DNA from: Pseudomonas sp. K2I15
Lineage (GTDB): Bacteria; Pseudomonadota; Gammaproteobacteria; Pseudomonadales; Pseudomonadaceae
Assembly: GCF_002204795.1 (NCBI RefSeq)
Contig: NZ_NIXO01000001.1
Location: 62,001 to 126,000 of the forward strand
Length of the DNA: 64,000 bases
Direction: 5' to 3'
The translations under genes and the position numbers were made by a program. The notes below the pieces were generated by a model, which saw only the letters and a program-made list of their open reading frames with translations, was not told the DNA's origin and did not search any database. This document shows positions 53,579 through 62,787 of this stretch, in pieces (the stretch's first letter is position 1; the number at the start of each line of letters is the position of its first letter).

Positions 53579-54424
53579 ATGTCCGCCTCCCTTCCGTGTC
53601 TGGGTTACGGCCTGGGTTTACGCAGCGAGTACTACCAGCAGATCCTTGAACAATCGCCGGCCGTGGATTGGTTCGAAGTGATCTCCGAGAATTATCTGGT
53701 CCAGGGCGGCAAGGCCTTGTACTACCTGGATGCGATAGCCGAGCGTTATCCCCTGGTGATGCATGGTGTGTCCCTTTCAATCGGCGGGCCGCATGCCCTC
53801 GATATCGATTACCTGAAACAACTCAAGCAGCTCTCCGAGCGCATCCAGCCGGCGTGGATTTCCGATCACTTGTGCTGGAGCCGCGGCAACGCGCACCAGT
53901 TGCATGACCTGCTGCCGCTGCCTTACACCGAAGAAAGCCTGTACCACGTCGCCGGTCGCGTGCGGCAGGTGCAGGATGTGTTGCAGCGTCCTTTCGTGCT
54001 GGAAAATGTCTCCAGTTATGTGCGCTCTAAGGCGGACGAGTTTACCGAGTGGGAGTTTCTCAACGCCCTGACCCATCTCACCGGCTGCCAACTGTTGCTG
54101 GACGTGAACAATGTATACGTCAGCTCCCGCAATCACGGGTTCGACGCCTGGGAATTCATCCGCAACCTGCCACCCGAAAGCATCCGCCAACTGCACCTGG
54201 CCGGGCACATGGATTACGGCGACTACGTGATCGACACCCATGACCATCCGGTCTGCGATCCGGTGTGGGCGCTGTATCAGCAGACCCTGGAGCACCTTGG
54301 CCCGGTCTCGACCTTGCTGGAGCGCGATGACCATTTTCCGCCGTTCCAGGAGTTGCTCGACGAGCTGAGCAAGGCCCGCGAACTGGGCGCGAGCGCATTG
54401 GACAGGAGAGCGTTATGCGCCTGA
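53579..54424 (+). CDS. MNIO-family (DUF692) RiPP-modifying enzyme
   Basis: A 281-residue TIM-barrel, multinuclear-iron-dependent oxidase. Metal-ligand segments include VISENYL, VMHGVSLSIG, SDHLCW, ENVSSY, LDVNNVYV, HLAGHMD, DTHDHP and ERDDHFP. It would oxidise Cys residues of the precursor just upstream. CAGGAG ribosome site seven bases before ATG. Its end overlaps the DUF2063 gene by 10 bases. Confidence 0.93.
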   Translation: MSASLPCLGYGLGLRSEYYQQILEQSPAVDWFEVISENYLVQGGKALYYLDAIAERYPLVMHGVSLSIGGPHALDIDYLKQLKQLSERIQPAWISDHLCWSRGNAHQLHDLLPLPYTEESLYHVAGRVRQVQDVLQRPFVLENVSSYVRSKADEFTEWEFLNALTHLTGCQLLLDVNNVYVSSRNHGFDAWEFIRNLPPESIRQLHLAGHMDYGDYVIDTHDHPVCDPVWALYQQTLEHLGPVSTLLERDDHFPPFQELLDELSKARELGASALDRRALCA

Positions 54425-55200
54425 TCGATTGGCAATTGGCGTTTGAGCAGCATTTGCTGGCCGAGACATCCGCTGCCGACAACCCCTTCAGCGCCACCTT
54501 GATCGGCGGCCCGACTCTGGATGTCGAGACGGGCCTGGCGATTTACCACAACGCCTATCACGCACGGTTACAGGAAGTACTGCGCGATGACTTCAGCGCG
54601 GTTTGGTATTGGCTGGGGGATGATGAGTTTGCGCAGCTGGGTTCGGCCTATATCCGCCGTTATCCCTCGGCCCATTACAGCCTGCGCTGGTTTGGCGAGC
54701 GTTTCCCCGGGTTTATCGTTGAGCATTATGCCGAACAAGGGTTGGCGCTGGCCGAGCTGGCACGGTTGGAGTGGGCATTCACCCTGGCCTTTGATGCGCC
54801 GCAGGGCGAGCCTTTAACCCTGCAACACATGGCAACGCTGCCGCCCGAAGACTGGCCCGGGCTGCAAGTGCAGTTGGCGCCCTCGGTGCAGCAGGTGCTG
54901 TGTGATTTCAACAGCCTGGGCATCTGGCGCGCGAGCAAAGGTGAGTGGGACTTTCCCGGCAGCGATGCCTTGCCGTTGGCGCAGGTGTGCCTGGTCTGGC
55001 GCCATCAGAATATTTGCCAATACCGCAGCCTGGAACCGGCTGAAAGCAGCGCCCTGACAGGCATGGTCACCAGCGGCTGGAATTTTTCCGAACTGTGTGC
55101 CGAGTTGGCAGTCACTTACCAGGAGGGCGCGCCATTGCAAGCGGTTACCTGGCTGAAACAGTGGATCCAGGACGGTTTGCTCCAGCGGCGGGCACCATAG
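54415..55200 (+). CDS. DUF2063 partner protein of MNIO enzyme
   Basis: A 261-residue protein of the DUF2063 family (often labelled putative DNA-binding domain). In MNIO systems it acts as precursor-recognition partner rather than a DNA binder. YHNAYHARLQEVLRDDF near residue 40-60 and YIRRYPSAHYSLRWFGERFPGF are family segments. Overlaps the enzyme by 10 bases, so it is co-translated. No DoxX gene follows, as found in some other bufferin operons. Confidence 0.88.
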   Translation: MRLIDWQLAFEQHLLAETSAADNPFSATLIGGPTLDVETGLAIYHNAYHARLQEVLRDDFSAVWYWLGDDEFAQLGSAYIRRYPSAHYSLRWFGERFPGFIVEHYAEQGLALAELARLEWAFTLAFDAPQGEPLTLQHMATLPPEDWPGLQVQLAPSVQQVLCDFNSLGIWRASKGEWDFPGSDALPLAQVCLVWRHQNICQYRSLEPAESSALTGMVTSGWNFSELCAELAVTYQEGAPLQAVTWLKQWIQDGLLQRRAP

Positions 55201-55205
55201 AAAAG

Positions 55206-55235
55206 GGCTATTGAATCGATAGCCTCCTAATTTTT
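55206..55235 (+). terminator. Possible terminator of the bufferin cassette
   Basis: Short stem GGCTAT / ATAGCC with 7-base loop and a T-rich tail a few bases later. The stem is weak. Confidence 0.4.
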
Positions 55236-55255
55236 CTATGAATGGTCTACCCTCA

Positions 55256-55271
55256 TTTCAGACGTCTGAAA
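55256..55271. promoter_or_regulatory. Perfect palindrome in the cfa leader
   Basis: TTTCAGACGTCTGAAA is a perfect 16-base palindrome 16 bases before the cfa start, a candidate operator or mRNA structure next to the ribosome site. Confidence 0.6.
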
Positions 55272-55287
55272 CAAGGGGGGACTACTC

Positions 55288-56472
55288 ATGCTCGCGCAAC
55301 TTCCACCGGCCTTACAGAATCTCAAGCTACCGCTGCGTCTTCGACTCTGGGACGGCCATGAATTTAACCTGGGCCCGGATCCCAGCGTCACCATTGTGGT
55401 CAAGGACCCCATGATGGTTTCCACGCTAAGCCATCCGACGCTCGATTCATTGGGCGAAGCCTTCGTCGAGGGCAAGCTGGAGCTGGAAGGCTCCATTTCC
55501 GAAGTGATCAGGGTCGTTGACGAGTTGAGTCATGCCTTGGTTGATGACGGCGAGGACAGTCGTCCGGTGCGCTCGATCCACGACAAGGCCACCGACGCCG
55601 CCGCTATTTCCTACCATTACGACCTGTCGAACGAGTTCTACCAGCTCTGGCTGGACCGCGACATGGCCTACTCCTGCGGGTACTTCGAGACCGGCAGCGA
55701 ATCCCTCGATCAAGCCCAACAAGATAAATTCCGTCACCTGTGCCGCAAATTGCGGCTGCAGCCGGGGGAGTATTTGCTCGACGTGGGCTGCGGTTGGGGC
55801 GGGCTGGCGCGATACGCCGCGCAGGAATTTGGGGTCAAGGTGTTCGGCATCACCCTGAGCAAGGAACAGCTTGAGCTGGCCCAGGAGCGGGTGAAAGCCG
55901 AAGGCCTGGAAGACCAGGTTGAGCTGACGCTGCTCGACTACCGCGACTTGCCTCAGGATGGGCGGTTCGACAAGGTGGTGAGCGTGGGGATGTTTGAACA
56001 CGTAGGCCACGCCAACCTGGCGCAGTACTGCAAGATTTTGTACGGCGCGGTGCGTGAGGGCGGCCTGGTGATGAACCATGGCATTACCGCCAAGCACATC
56101 GATGGTCGGCCGGTTGGGCGTGGCGCCGGGGACTTTATCGAGCGTTATGTGTTTCCCAACGGCGAGTTGCCGCACCTGTCGATGATGACCGCCGAGATCA
56201 GTGACGTGGGCCTGGAAGTGGTCGACGTCGAAAGCCTGCGCCTGCATTACGCGCGCACACTGGATCACTGGAGCGAGCGCCTGGAAGACAATCTGGAAGC
56301 GGCGGGCAAAATGGTGCCTGCGCAGGCCTTGCGCATCTGGCGGCTGTACCTGGCCGGCTGTGCGTATGCGTTTGCCCGGGGCTGGATCAACCTGCATCAG
56401 ATTCTGGCGGTGAAACCCCATGCCGATGGTAGCCACGAGCTGCCGTGGACGCGGGACGATCTGTACCAGTAA
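55288..56472 (+). CDS. cfa: Cyclopropane-fatty-acyl-phospholipid synthase
   Basis: A 394-residue SAM-dependent enzyme that methylenates unsaturated acyl chains of membrane phospholipids. SAM motif LLDVGCGWGGLARYAA; substrate and active-site segments ISYHYDLSNEFYQLWLD, YSCGYF, GMFEHVGH. Ribosome site AAGGGGGG. Cfa is commonly stationary-phase induced. A REP doublet follows. Confidence 0.97.
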   Translation: MLAQLPPALQNLKLPLRLRLWDGHEFNLGPDPSVTIVVKDPMMVSTLSHPTLDSLGEAFVEGKLELEGSISEVIRVVDELSHALVDDGEDSRPVRSIHDKATDAAAISYHYDLSNEFYQLWLDRDMAYSCGYFETGSESLDQAQQDKFRHLCRKLRLQPGEYLLDVGCGWGGLARYAAQEFGVKVFGITLSKEQLELAQERVKAEGLEDQVELTLLDYRDLPQDGRFDKVVSVGMFEHVGHANLAQYCKILYGAVREGGLVMNHGITAKHIDGRPVGRGAGDFIERYVFPNGELPHLSMMTAEISDVGLEVVDVESLRLHYARTLDHWSERLEDNLEAAGKMVPAQALRIWRLYLAGCAYAFARGWINLHQILAVKPHADGSHELPWTRDDLYQ

Positions 56473-56494
56473 GCAATGGCACCGGTGATCTAAA

Positions 56495-56599
56495 TGTGGG
56501 AACGGGCTTGTGTGGGAGCGGGCTTGCTCGCGAAGGCGTTGTATCAGAAACACATTCAGTGACTGACACTGCGCTTTCGCGAGCAAGCCCGCTCCCACA
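56495..56599. repeat. REP doublet with partial tandem copy
   Basis: REP TGTGGGAGCGGGCTTGCTCG at 56511 and its inverse CGAGCAAGCCCGCTCCCACA ending 56599. Just before it a 16-base near-copy of the REP start (TGTGGGAACGGGCTTG, 56495-56510) lies head to tail. Confidence 0.9.
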
Positions 56600-56617
56600 T
56601 GTGGTTCGGTGCAAGCC

Positions 56618-58057
56618 TTACAGGATTGGGGAAATAAGCCGCGCGACCCGCATGCCCAGTTGTTGCAGGCGGTGGGTCTGGCGGTTTTCTTCCTGGCTGA
56701 TTTCATGGGCCTGGGCGAAGTCCTCCAGCAGCATCTGCTCTACCTGGCTGGCGAAGGTGTCATCCACCGTCAGCAACATCACTTCGAAATTCAGCCGGAA
56801 TGAACGGTTATCCAGGTTCGCACTGCCGATGGCGCTGATTTCGCTGTCCACCAACACCACTTTTTGATGCAGGAACCCGGGCTTGTAGCGGAAGACTCGA
56901 AGCCCGGCGCGTACCGCTTCGATCGCATACAGGCTGGACGCGGCATAGACGATGCGGTGATCGGGCCGCGACGGCAGTAGAAGGCGAACGTCCACCCCGC
57001 GTAATACCGCCAGCCTCAATGCAGCAAACACCGCCTCATCGGGAATGAAATACGGGCTGGTGATCCACACGCGCTCGGTCGCCGCATGAATCGCTTCAAC
57101 GAAAAACAGCGAGCAGGTTTCATAAGGATCCGCCGGGCCACTGGCGAGTAATTGGCAGAGCACGCCGTCATCCGGGTAGGTATCCGGCAGCAGCAGCGGC
57201 GGCAGCTCCCGCGCGGCCCAGAACCAGTCCTCGGCAAACGACTCCTGCAAGCACGCCACCACCGGGCCGCTGACCTGCACATGGGTATCACGCCACGGCG
57301 CCAGGGGCGGCTTCTTGCCCATGTATTCGTCACCGACGTTATGCCCGCCGACAAACCCGGTAATGCCATCGACCACCACGATCTTGCGGTGGTTGCGGAA
57401 GTTGACCTGGAAGCGGTTGAGCCAGCCGCTGCGCGTGGCGAATGCCTTGACCTGCACCCCGGCGTCCCGCAGCGACTGCACATAGCGATGGGGCAGGGCA
57501 TGGCTGCCGATACGGTCATACAGGACGAAAATCGAGACGCCTTCGGCGGCTTTTTCCTTGAGCAGGGCGTGCAGTTGGCGGCCGAGTTCGTCGTCATGGA
57601 TGATAAAAAACTGGAACAGCACCGCAGTCTTCGCCGAACGAATCGCCTCGAAAATCGCGCTGAACGTGGCCTCGCCATTGATCAACAAGCGCACCTGATT
57701 GTTTGCCAGGCACGGCATGCGCCCCAGCTTCGGCATGGCCCGCAGCGAGGCGTAGGCCTGGGAGTTGCGCGCGGCCAGTGCTTCTTCGACCCATGGGCGC
57801 CAGTTCAGCTCGGTGATCGCCTTGTGCATTTCCTGGTTGGCCTGGCGCCGCGCCTGAATGTAGGCGTCGAAGGTGCTGCGACCAAAGATCAGGTACGGAA
57901 TCAGCGTCAGGTAAGGGATGAACATCAGCGACAAGGCCCAGGCAATCGAGCCTTGGGCGGTCCTGACGGTCAGCACCGCGTGGATGGCGGCGAGGGTGCC
58001 CAGAAAGTGCAGGGTGGCAATGAAATAGGCGAGCAGGTGCGGGCCAAAGAAATCCAT
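56618..58057 (-). CDS. cls: Cardiolipin synthase
   Basis: A 479-residue phospholipase-D-family enzyme with two N-terminal TM helices (about 5-25, 36-56) and two HKD motifs, [10 protein letters not shown] and [10 protein letters not shown], that condense phosphatidylglycerol to cardiolipin. ATG 58057 ([12 protein letters not shown]) preceded by AGGAG gives the usual ClsA start; a longer frame to 58108 is less likely. Confidence 0.95.
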   Translation of the reverse strand: MDFFGPHLLAYFIATLHFLGTLAAIHAVLTVRTAQGSIAWALSLMFIPYLTLIPYLIFGRSTFDAYIQARRQANQEMHKAITELNWRPWVEEALAARNSQAYASLRAMPKLGRMPCLANNQVRLLINGEATFSAIFEAIRSAKTAVLFQFFIIHDDELGRQLHALLKEKAAEGVSIFVLYDRIGSHALPHRYVQSLRDAGVQVKAFATRSGWLNRFQVNFRNHRKIVVVDGITGFVGGHNVGDEYMGKKPPLAPWRDTHVQVSGPVVACLQESFAEDWFWAARELPPLLLPDTYPDDGVLCQLLASGPADPYETCSLFFVEAIHAATERVWITSPYFIPDEAVFAALRLAVLRGVDVRLLLPSRPDHRIVYAASSLYAIEAVRAGLRVFRYKPGFLHQKVVLVDSEISAIGSANLDNRSFRLNFEVMLLTVDDTFASQVEQMLLEDFAQAHEISQEENRQTHRLQQLGMRVARLISPIL

Positions 58058-58187
58058 GGACAACGGTACTCCTGACAAACAAGTGCTTAACAGACCATGT
58101 TCGGCCACGAATGTCGCTATTTTATTTGCTGTGCAACACTGGCGCTTTTGCGGCGTCTAAAGCCGACAATTGCCCAGGAGTTACCCG

Positions 58188-58709
58188 ATGAATGCTCGTC
58201 TGCTTGGTTTGGCCATGGTTGTTGGTTTAACGCTGCCCGTGGCGGCGCAAGCGCAGATGTTGGCGCCGGGCTTGTGGGAGCTGACCACCAGCAACATGAA
58301 GGTCGATAACCAGGACCTGCCGGACTTGTCGCTGATCCTCGGTCAGCTCAAGCAACAGATGACCCCGGAACAACGCGCGATGCTCGAGAAGCAAGGCGTC
58401 ACCATGGCCGGTAAAGGCGTGCAAGTGTGCCTGACCCAAGCCCAGGTGGCGTCCGATTCCATCCCACTGACGGACCCGCAATCGGGCTGTAAACAGGAAG
58501 TGACGGACAAGACCGGCAACCAGTGGAAATTCCGTTTCAGCTGCCCGAAAGCCCAGGGCACCGGCGTGGCGACGTTCCAGAGCCAGCAGGAATTCACCAC
58601 CACGGTTAACGGCACCTTCAACGCCACCGGCGTTCAGCAGAAGGGCAGCCTGGACACCCACGCGCAGTGGCTGGGCAGCAATTGCGGTACGGTCAAACCC
58701 CGCGCTTAA
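58188..58709 (+). CDS. DUF3617-family periplasmic protein
   Basis: A 173-residue protein with signal peptide (about 1-22, VAAQAQM) and the DUF3617 pattern LAPGLWELTTSNMKV, GVQVCLTQAQ, KFRFSC and a final SNCGTVKP. Function unknown. The ATG at 58188 follows AGGAGT. Its stop overlaps the end of the dihydroorotase paralog on the other strand. Confidence 0.88.
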   Translation: MNARLLGLAMVVGLTLPVAAQAQMLAPGLWELTTSNMKVDNQDLPDLSLILGQLKQQMTPEQRAMLEKQGVTMAGKGVQVCLTQAQVASDSIPLTDPQSGCKQEVTDKTGNQWKFRFSCPKAQGTGVATFQSQQEFTTTVNGTFNATGVQQKGSLDTHAQWLGSNCGTVKPRA

Positions 58710-60043
58710 CGCTGAAAATGCAACGGCAAACCCTGGCAACTGTCGTGCACGCGCCCGTCGTGCCAGGCCAGGTGGCCGGAGACCAGGGTGGTGCTGACGC
58801 TGTGCCGGAAGCTGCGCTCGGCGAAGGGCGTCCAGCCGCAGCGGGCCAGGATCGGCTGGCTGCTGACGGGCTTGCCGTGGGGTTCGGGTTTGATCAGTAC
58901 CAGGTCGGCCCAATAGCCTTCGCGCAGGTAGCCACGGTCGGGGATCGCAAACAGGTCCGCGACGCGATGGCTGGTTTTTGCCACCAGCGTGGTCAGCGGC
59001 AGCAAGCCGTCGGCCACCAATTCCAGCAGTGCCGGCAGGGCGTGTTGCACCAGCGGCAAGCCTGACGGCGCTTCTCGATACGGCAGCTGTTTTTGCGCCC
59101 AGGTATGCGGCGCATGATCACTGCCAATCACATCCAAACGATCACTCAACAATGCCAAGCGCAGGGCGTTGCGGTCGGCGCGTGTCTTGATCGACGGGTT
59201 GCATTTGATCTGGTGGCCGAGGTGCGCGTAGTCGCGGTCATCGAACAATAAGTGATGCAGGCAGACCTCAGCGGTGATGCGTTTTTCCGCCAGGGGTTTG
59301 TCTTCGAACAGCACCAACTCCCGCGCGCTGGTGATGTGCAACACATGCAGGCGCGTGCCGTGCCGCTTGGCCAGTTCCACCGCTAACGACGATGAGCGAT
59401 AGCAAGCCTCGGCGTCGCGAATCAGCGGGTGAGCCACGGCAGGGATGTGGTCGCCGAAGCGCTCGCGCAGTCGTTGCTCGTTGGCGTGGATGCTGGGCGT
59501 GTGCTCGCAGTGGGCCAGGAGAATGGTCGGCACTTGCGCGAACAGGCGTTCCAGAATCTTCGGATCATCCACCAGCATATTGCCGGTGGAGGCGCCCATG
59601 AACACTTTGACGCCAGCGACTTCACGCGGGTCCAGCGCGGCCACGGTGTCGAGGTTGTCGTTGCTCACCCCAAAGTGAAAGCCATAGTTGGCCACCGAAT
59701 GCAGCGCGGCGCGGCGCTTCTTGTCGGCCAGGGCTTCCAGGTTCAGGGTCGCCGGGCTGGTGTTGGGCATGTCCATGAAACTGGTGATGCCACCGGCCAC
59801 CGCCGCGCGGGATTCGCTGTAGAAGCTGCCTTTGTCCGGCGCCCCGGGTTCACGGAAGTGCACTTGGTCGTCGATCATCCCCGGCAGCAGCCACTGGCCT
59901 TGGGCGTCGATTTCCACCGGAGCATTTGCGTTGTCGATGCTGCGGGCGATCTTCTCGATACGGCCATTGGCGACCAGCAGGTCGGCCTCGAATTCCTGGC
60001 CTTCGTTCACCAGGCGGGCGTTGCGGATCAGCAGGCGGCTCAT
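58706..60043 (-). CDS. Dihydroorotase paralog (PyrQ-type, zinc-sparing context)
   Basis: A 445-residue amidohydrolase of the dihydroorotase family (pyrimidine synthesis). The usual first metal pair HxH is Gln60-Val-His62 here (MIDDQVHFREPG), while the Lys in GVKVFMGAS, His in LAHCEHT and LHITSARE and Asp in GSDHAPHT remain. Loss of one zinc ligand fits a paralog used when zinc is scarce. Last gene of the folE2-znuCBA-hisI-gamma-CA operon. Confidence 0.9.
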   Translation of the reverse strand: MSRLLIRNARLVNEGQEFEADLLVANGRIEKIARSIDNANAPVEIDAQGQWLLPGMIDDQVHFREPGAPDKGSFYSESRAAVAGGITSFMDMPNTSPATLNLEALADKKRRAALHSVANYGFHFGVSNDNLDTVAALDPREVAGVKVFMGASTGNMLVDDPKILERLFAQVPTILLAHCEHTPSIHANEQRLRERFGDHIPAVAHPLIRDAEACYRSSSLAVELAKRHGTRLHVLHITSARELVLFEDKPLAEKRITAEVCLHHLLFDDRDYAHLGHQIKCNPSIKTRADRNALRLALLSDRLDVIGSDHAPHTWAQKQLPYREAPSGLPLVQHALPALLELVADGLLPLTTLVAKTSHRVADLFAIPDRGYLREGYWADLVLIKPEPHGKPVSSQPILARCGWTPFAERSFRHSVSTTLVSGHLAWHDGRVHDSCQGLPLHFQR

Positions 60044-60045
60044 GG

Positions 60046-60606
60046 TCAGAACTCGTTTTGCAGGGCTTTGTAACCCAGCACCAGGTCGACATTGGTGCGC
60101 GCCACGTCTTCGGAAAACTCCGAAGCGCTGACACTCACCGGCGGGAACTGGGACAGGTCGGTGTTGGGGCCGATGCGGGTGGTGGAGGGCACATAGAACG
60201 CGGCGGGCAAATCGCGGCCGTCGACCACCGAGTTGTGGCGCACCACGCAGCCGTCGCCGACGACGCAGTTGAACAGCACGCTGTTGAAGCCGATAAACAC
60301 CCGGTCACCCACGGTGCACGGGCCGTGAACGATGGAGCGGTGGGCGATGGAGGTGAACTCGCCAATGGTCACGGCGGCGCCGGATTTTGAGTGGATCACC
60401 ACGCCGTCCTGGATATTTGAATTGGCGCCGATGGTGATCGGGTCCATGTCGCCATTGGCGTCAACTTCGTCGGCGCGGATTACTGCGTAAGGGCCGACAA
60501 ATACGTTTTCGCCGATGATCACCTTGCCGCAGATGATTGCGGTTTTGTCGACGTAGGCCGATTCGGCAATCACGGGCAGATCGCCGGAAGGGTTCTTGCG
60601 GATCAT
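60046..60606 (-). CDS. Gamma-carbonic anhydrase-like hexapeptide protein
   Basis: A 186-residue left-handed beta-helix. The three candidate metal histidines are in VVIHSKSG, IAHRSIVHG. Two bases separate it from the dihydroorotase paralog; its start overlaps the hisI-like stop (ATGA). Such proteins occur in the Zur-controlled set of P. aeruginosa (from memory) as substitute carbonic anhydrases. Enzyme activity is not shown. Confidence 0.88.
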   Translation of the reverse strand: MIRKNPSGDLPVIAESAYVDKTAIICGKVIIGENVFVGPYAVIRADEVDANGDMDPITIGANSNIQDGVVIHSKSGAAVTIGEFTSIAHRSIVHGPCTVGDRVFIGFNSVLFNCVVGDGCVVRHNSVVDGRDLPAAFYVPSTTRIGPNTDLSQFPPVSVSASEFSEDVARTNVDLVLGYKALQNEF

Positions 60607-61028
60607 GCGTCAGGCTCCTTGAGGGGCGCGGTGATGATGTTTACGTAACTGCCATCGATGGCGTTGTAGAAGCAGGTGGGCCGGCCCGTGTGGCAGGCCG
60701 AGCCTTGCTGGTCGACGATCAGCAACACGGCGTCGCCGTCACAATCCAGGCGTGCCTCCACCAGTTGCTGCCAGTGGCCGGAGGTTTCGCCCTTGCGCCA
60801 CAGTTGCTGGCGCGAGCGGGACCAGTAACAGACCTGCCCGGTGGCGAGGGTTTCGTCGAGGGCCCGGCGGTTCATCCAGGCCAGCATCAACACCTCGCCG
60901 CTGCCGTGTTGCTGGGCGATGGCGGCAATCAAGCCATCGCTGTTCCACGGCAGGGCGTCGAGCACGCTAGCGAGTGGAAAGCGGCTGCCGATGGCAGCCT
61001 CTTCCAGGTCGAGCATCCTTAGGGTCAT
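60603..61028 (-). CDS. hisI: Phosphoribosyl-AMP cyclohydrolase paralog
   Basis: A 141-residue HisI-type enzyme (histidine pathway step 3). LMLAWMNRRALDETLATGQVCYWSRSR and LDCDGDAVLLIVDQQGSACHTGRPTCFY carry the metal Cys/Asp set (C in DCDGD, ACHTG, TCFY), all kept. ATG 61028 overlaps the ZnuA-like stop (ATGA); the longer start at 61049 would overlap more. A second copy is expected elsewhere in the genome. Confidence 0.88.
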   Translation of the reverse strand: MTLRMLDLEEAAIGSRFPLASVLDALPWNSDGLIAAIAQQHGSGEVLMLAWMNRRALDETLATGQVCYWSRSRQQLWRKGETSGHWQQLVEARLDCDGDAVLLIVDQQGSACHTGRPTCFYNAIDGSYVNIITAPLKEPDA

Positions 61029-61909
61029 GGCTTGCTCAGGGCCGCGCACAGGGTGTTGAGGTTGTATTCGAACAGACCGGTGAAGGTGCTGGCCGGGCCT
61101 TCGGCTGCCAGGGCGTCGGAGTACAGGGTGCCGCCGATTTGCGCGCCGCTTTCGTCAGCGATCTGCTGGAGCAGACGCGAGTCCTTGATGTTTTCCATGA
61201 ACACGGCCTTGACTTTGTCCTTGCGGATCTGGGTGATCAGCGTGGCGACTTCGGCGGCAGACGGTTCACGTTCGGTGGACAGGCCTTGAGGCGACAGGAA
61301 CTCGATACCGTAGGCCTGGCCCAGGTAACCGAAGGCGTCATGGGAGGTCACGATGCGGCGGTTGCCCGGCGGCAGTGCGCCGAACTTGGCCTTGGCTTCA
61401 GCCAGCAGGCGGTAGATTTCTTTCAGGTACACCTGGCTGTTGTGCTCGTAGTCGGCCTTATTGGCCGGGTCGGCAGCGATCAGCGCCTTGGTGATGTTGT
61501 TCACGTAGATAACGGTGTTGGCCAGGTTGTGCCACGCGTGCGGGTCGGGAATGGTTTCGCCGTCCTCTTCCATGGTGTGGGAGAGCACGCCTTTACTGGC
61601 GGTGACCACAGTGGCGTTGGTCTCGGTGCTGGTGACCAGGCGATCCAGCCACGGCTCGAAGCCCAGGCCGTTCTTGATGATGACCTTCGCCTTGAGCAGG
61701 GCTTTGGCATCGTCTGGCGTTGGTTCGTAGGTGTGGGCGTCGGCGTCGGGGCCGACCATGTTGCTGATCTGGATGTGATCGCCACCGACCTGGTGGGTCA
61801 TGTCGTCAAGAATACTGAAGCTGGTAACCACCTGAAGCTTGTCGGCAGCCTGGGCCGTCGCGAACGACAGCGGCAGCAACACACTGAACAGCACGAGTAG
61901 AGCGCGCAT
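61025..61909 (-). CDS. znuA: Zinc/manganese ABC importer substrate-binding protein (ZnuA-like)
   Basis: A 294-residue periplasmic protein with signal peptide 1-21 (ends ATAQA). Metal-ligand His lie in DADAHTYEP, DPHAWHNL and TSHDAFGYLG; the acidic ligand is in TLYSDAL. The long His-rich loop of main ZnuA proteins is absent, so it may be a second importer with different affinity. ATG 61909 after GAGG is favoured over ATG 61924, which overlaps the ZnuB stop. Confidence 0.9.
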   Translation of the reverse strand: MRALLVLFSVLLPLSFATAQAADKLQVVTSFSILDDMTHQVGGDHIQISNMVGPDADAHTYEPTPDDAKALLKAKVIIKNGLGFEPWLDRLVTSTETNATVVTASKGVLSHTMEEDGETIPDPHAWHNLANTVIYVNNITKALIAADPANKADYEHNSQVYLKEIYRLLAEAKAKFGALPPGNRRIVTSHDAFGYLGQAYGIEFLSPQGLSTEREPSAAEVATLITQIRKDKVKAVFMENIKDSRLLQQIADESGAQIGGTLYSDALAAEGPASTFTGLFEYNLNTLCAALSKP

Positions 61910-61920
61910 CGGGAAACACC

Positions 61921-62787
61921 TCATTGGGATGTAAGCAAAGGCGGGCGGCGCAGCAAGCCGTGCACCGGACCGAAGACCACAGACAGCAGGTACCCGCCGC
62001 CAGCCACCAGCACAATCGCCGGGCCGCTGGGCAGCGAGTAGTAGAACGACAGCAACAAACCAAGCCACACCGACAGGCATCCCAGCACCGCGGATATGGC
62101 GATCAACACCGGCAGGCGCCGGCTCCAGAAACGTGAAGCAATCGCCGGCAGCATCATCAAGCCGACCACCATCAAGGCGCCGATGGCCTGGAAACCGATC
62201 ACCAGGTTCAGCACCACCAGCGTCAAAAACAGGCCGTGGGCCAGCGGGCCGAGGCGGCTGACGGTTTGCAGGAACAGCGGGTCGAGGGTGTCCAGCAGCA
62301 GCGGTTTGTAGATCACCGCCATGGCGATCAGGCTGAAGCCCGAGACCCAGAGCATGCCGGTAAGGGTCGGGCCGTCTACCGCCAGGGCCGAGCCGAACAG
62401 CAGGTGCAGCAGGTCGAGGCGCTTGCCGGCGAGGCCGAGGATCAGCACGCCGCTGGCCAGGGAGATCGGGTAGATGGCAGCAAGGCTGGCGTCTTCCTTA
62501 AGCCCGGTGCGGCGGGTGATCCAGGCGGCGAGGCCGGCCATGCTCAGGCCGGCGCCCAGGCCACCAATGGTCAGCGCGGGCAGGCTCAGGCCGGCGAACC
62601 AGAAGCCCAAGGCGGCGCCGGGCAGGATGCCGTGGGACACCGCGTCACCGATCAGGCTCATGCGGCGCAGGATCAGGAATACCCCCAACGGCGCTGTGCT
62701 GCACGCCAATACCAGTCCGCCGACAAGCGCGCGGCGCATAAAAACAAAGTCGAGAAACGGCATCCACAGGTGGGCGGCGAAGTGCAT
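61921..62787 (-). CDS. znuB: Zinc ABC importer permease (ZnuB-like)
   Basis: A 288-residue permease with eight or more TM segments; LGVFLILRRMSLIGDAVSHGILPGAALGF is the conserved ABC-3 signature. Its start overlaps the last base of the ATPase gene and its end abuts znuA, so the three transport genes are coupled. Confidence 0.95.
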   Translation of the reverse strand: MHFAAHLWMPFLDFVFMRRALVGGLVLACSTAPLGVFLILRRMSLIGDAVSHGILPGAALGFWFAGLSLPALTIGGLGAGLSMAGLAAWITRRTGLKEDASLAAIYPISLASGVLILGLAGKRLDLLHLLFGSALAVDGPTLTGMLWVSGFSLIAMAVIYKPLLLDTLDPLFLQTVSRLGPLAHGLFLTLVVLNLVIGFQAIGALMVVGLMMLPAIASRFWSRRLPVLIAISAVLGCLSVWLGLLLSFYYSLPSGPAIVLVAGGGYLLSVVFGPVHGLLRRPPLLTSQ

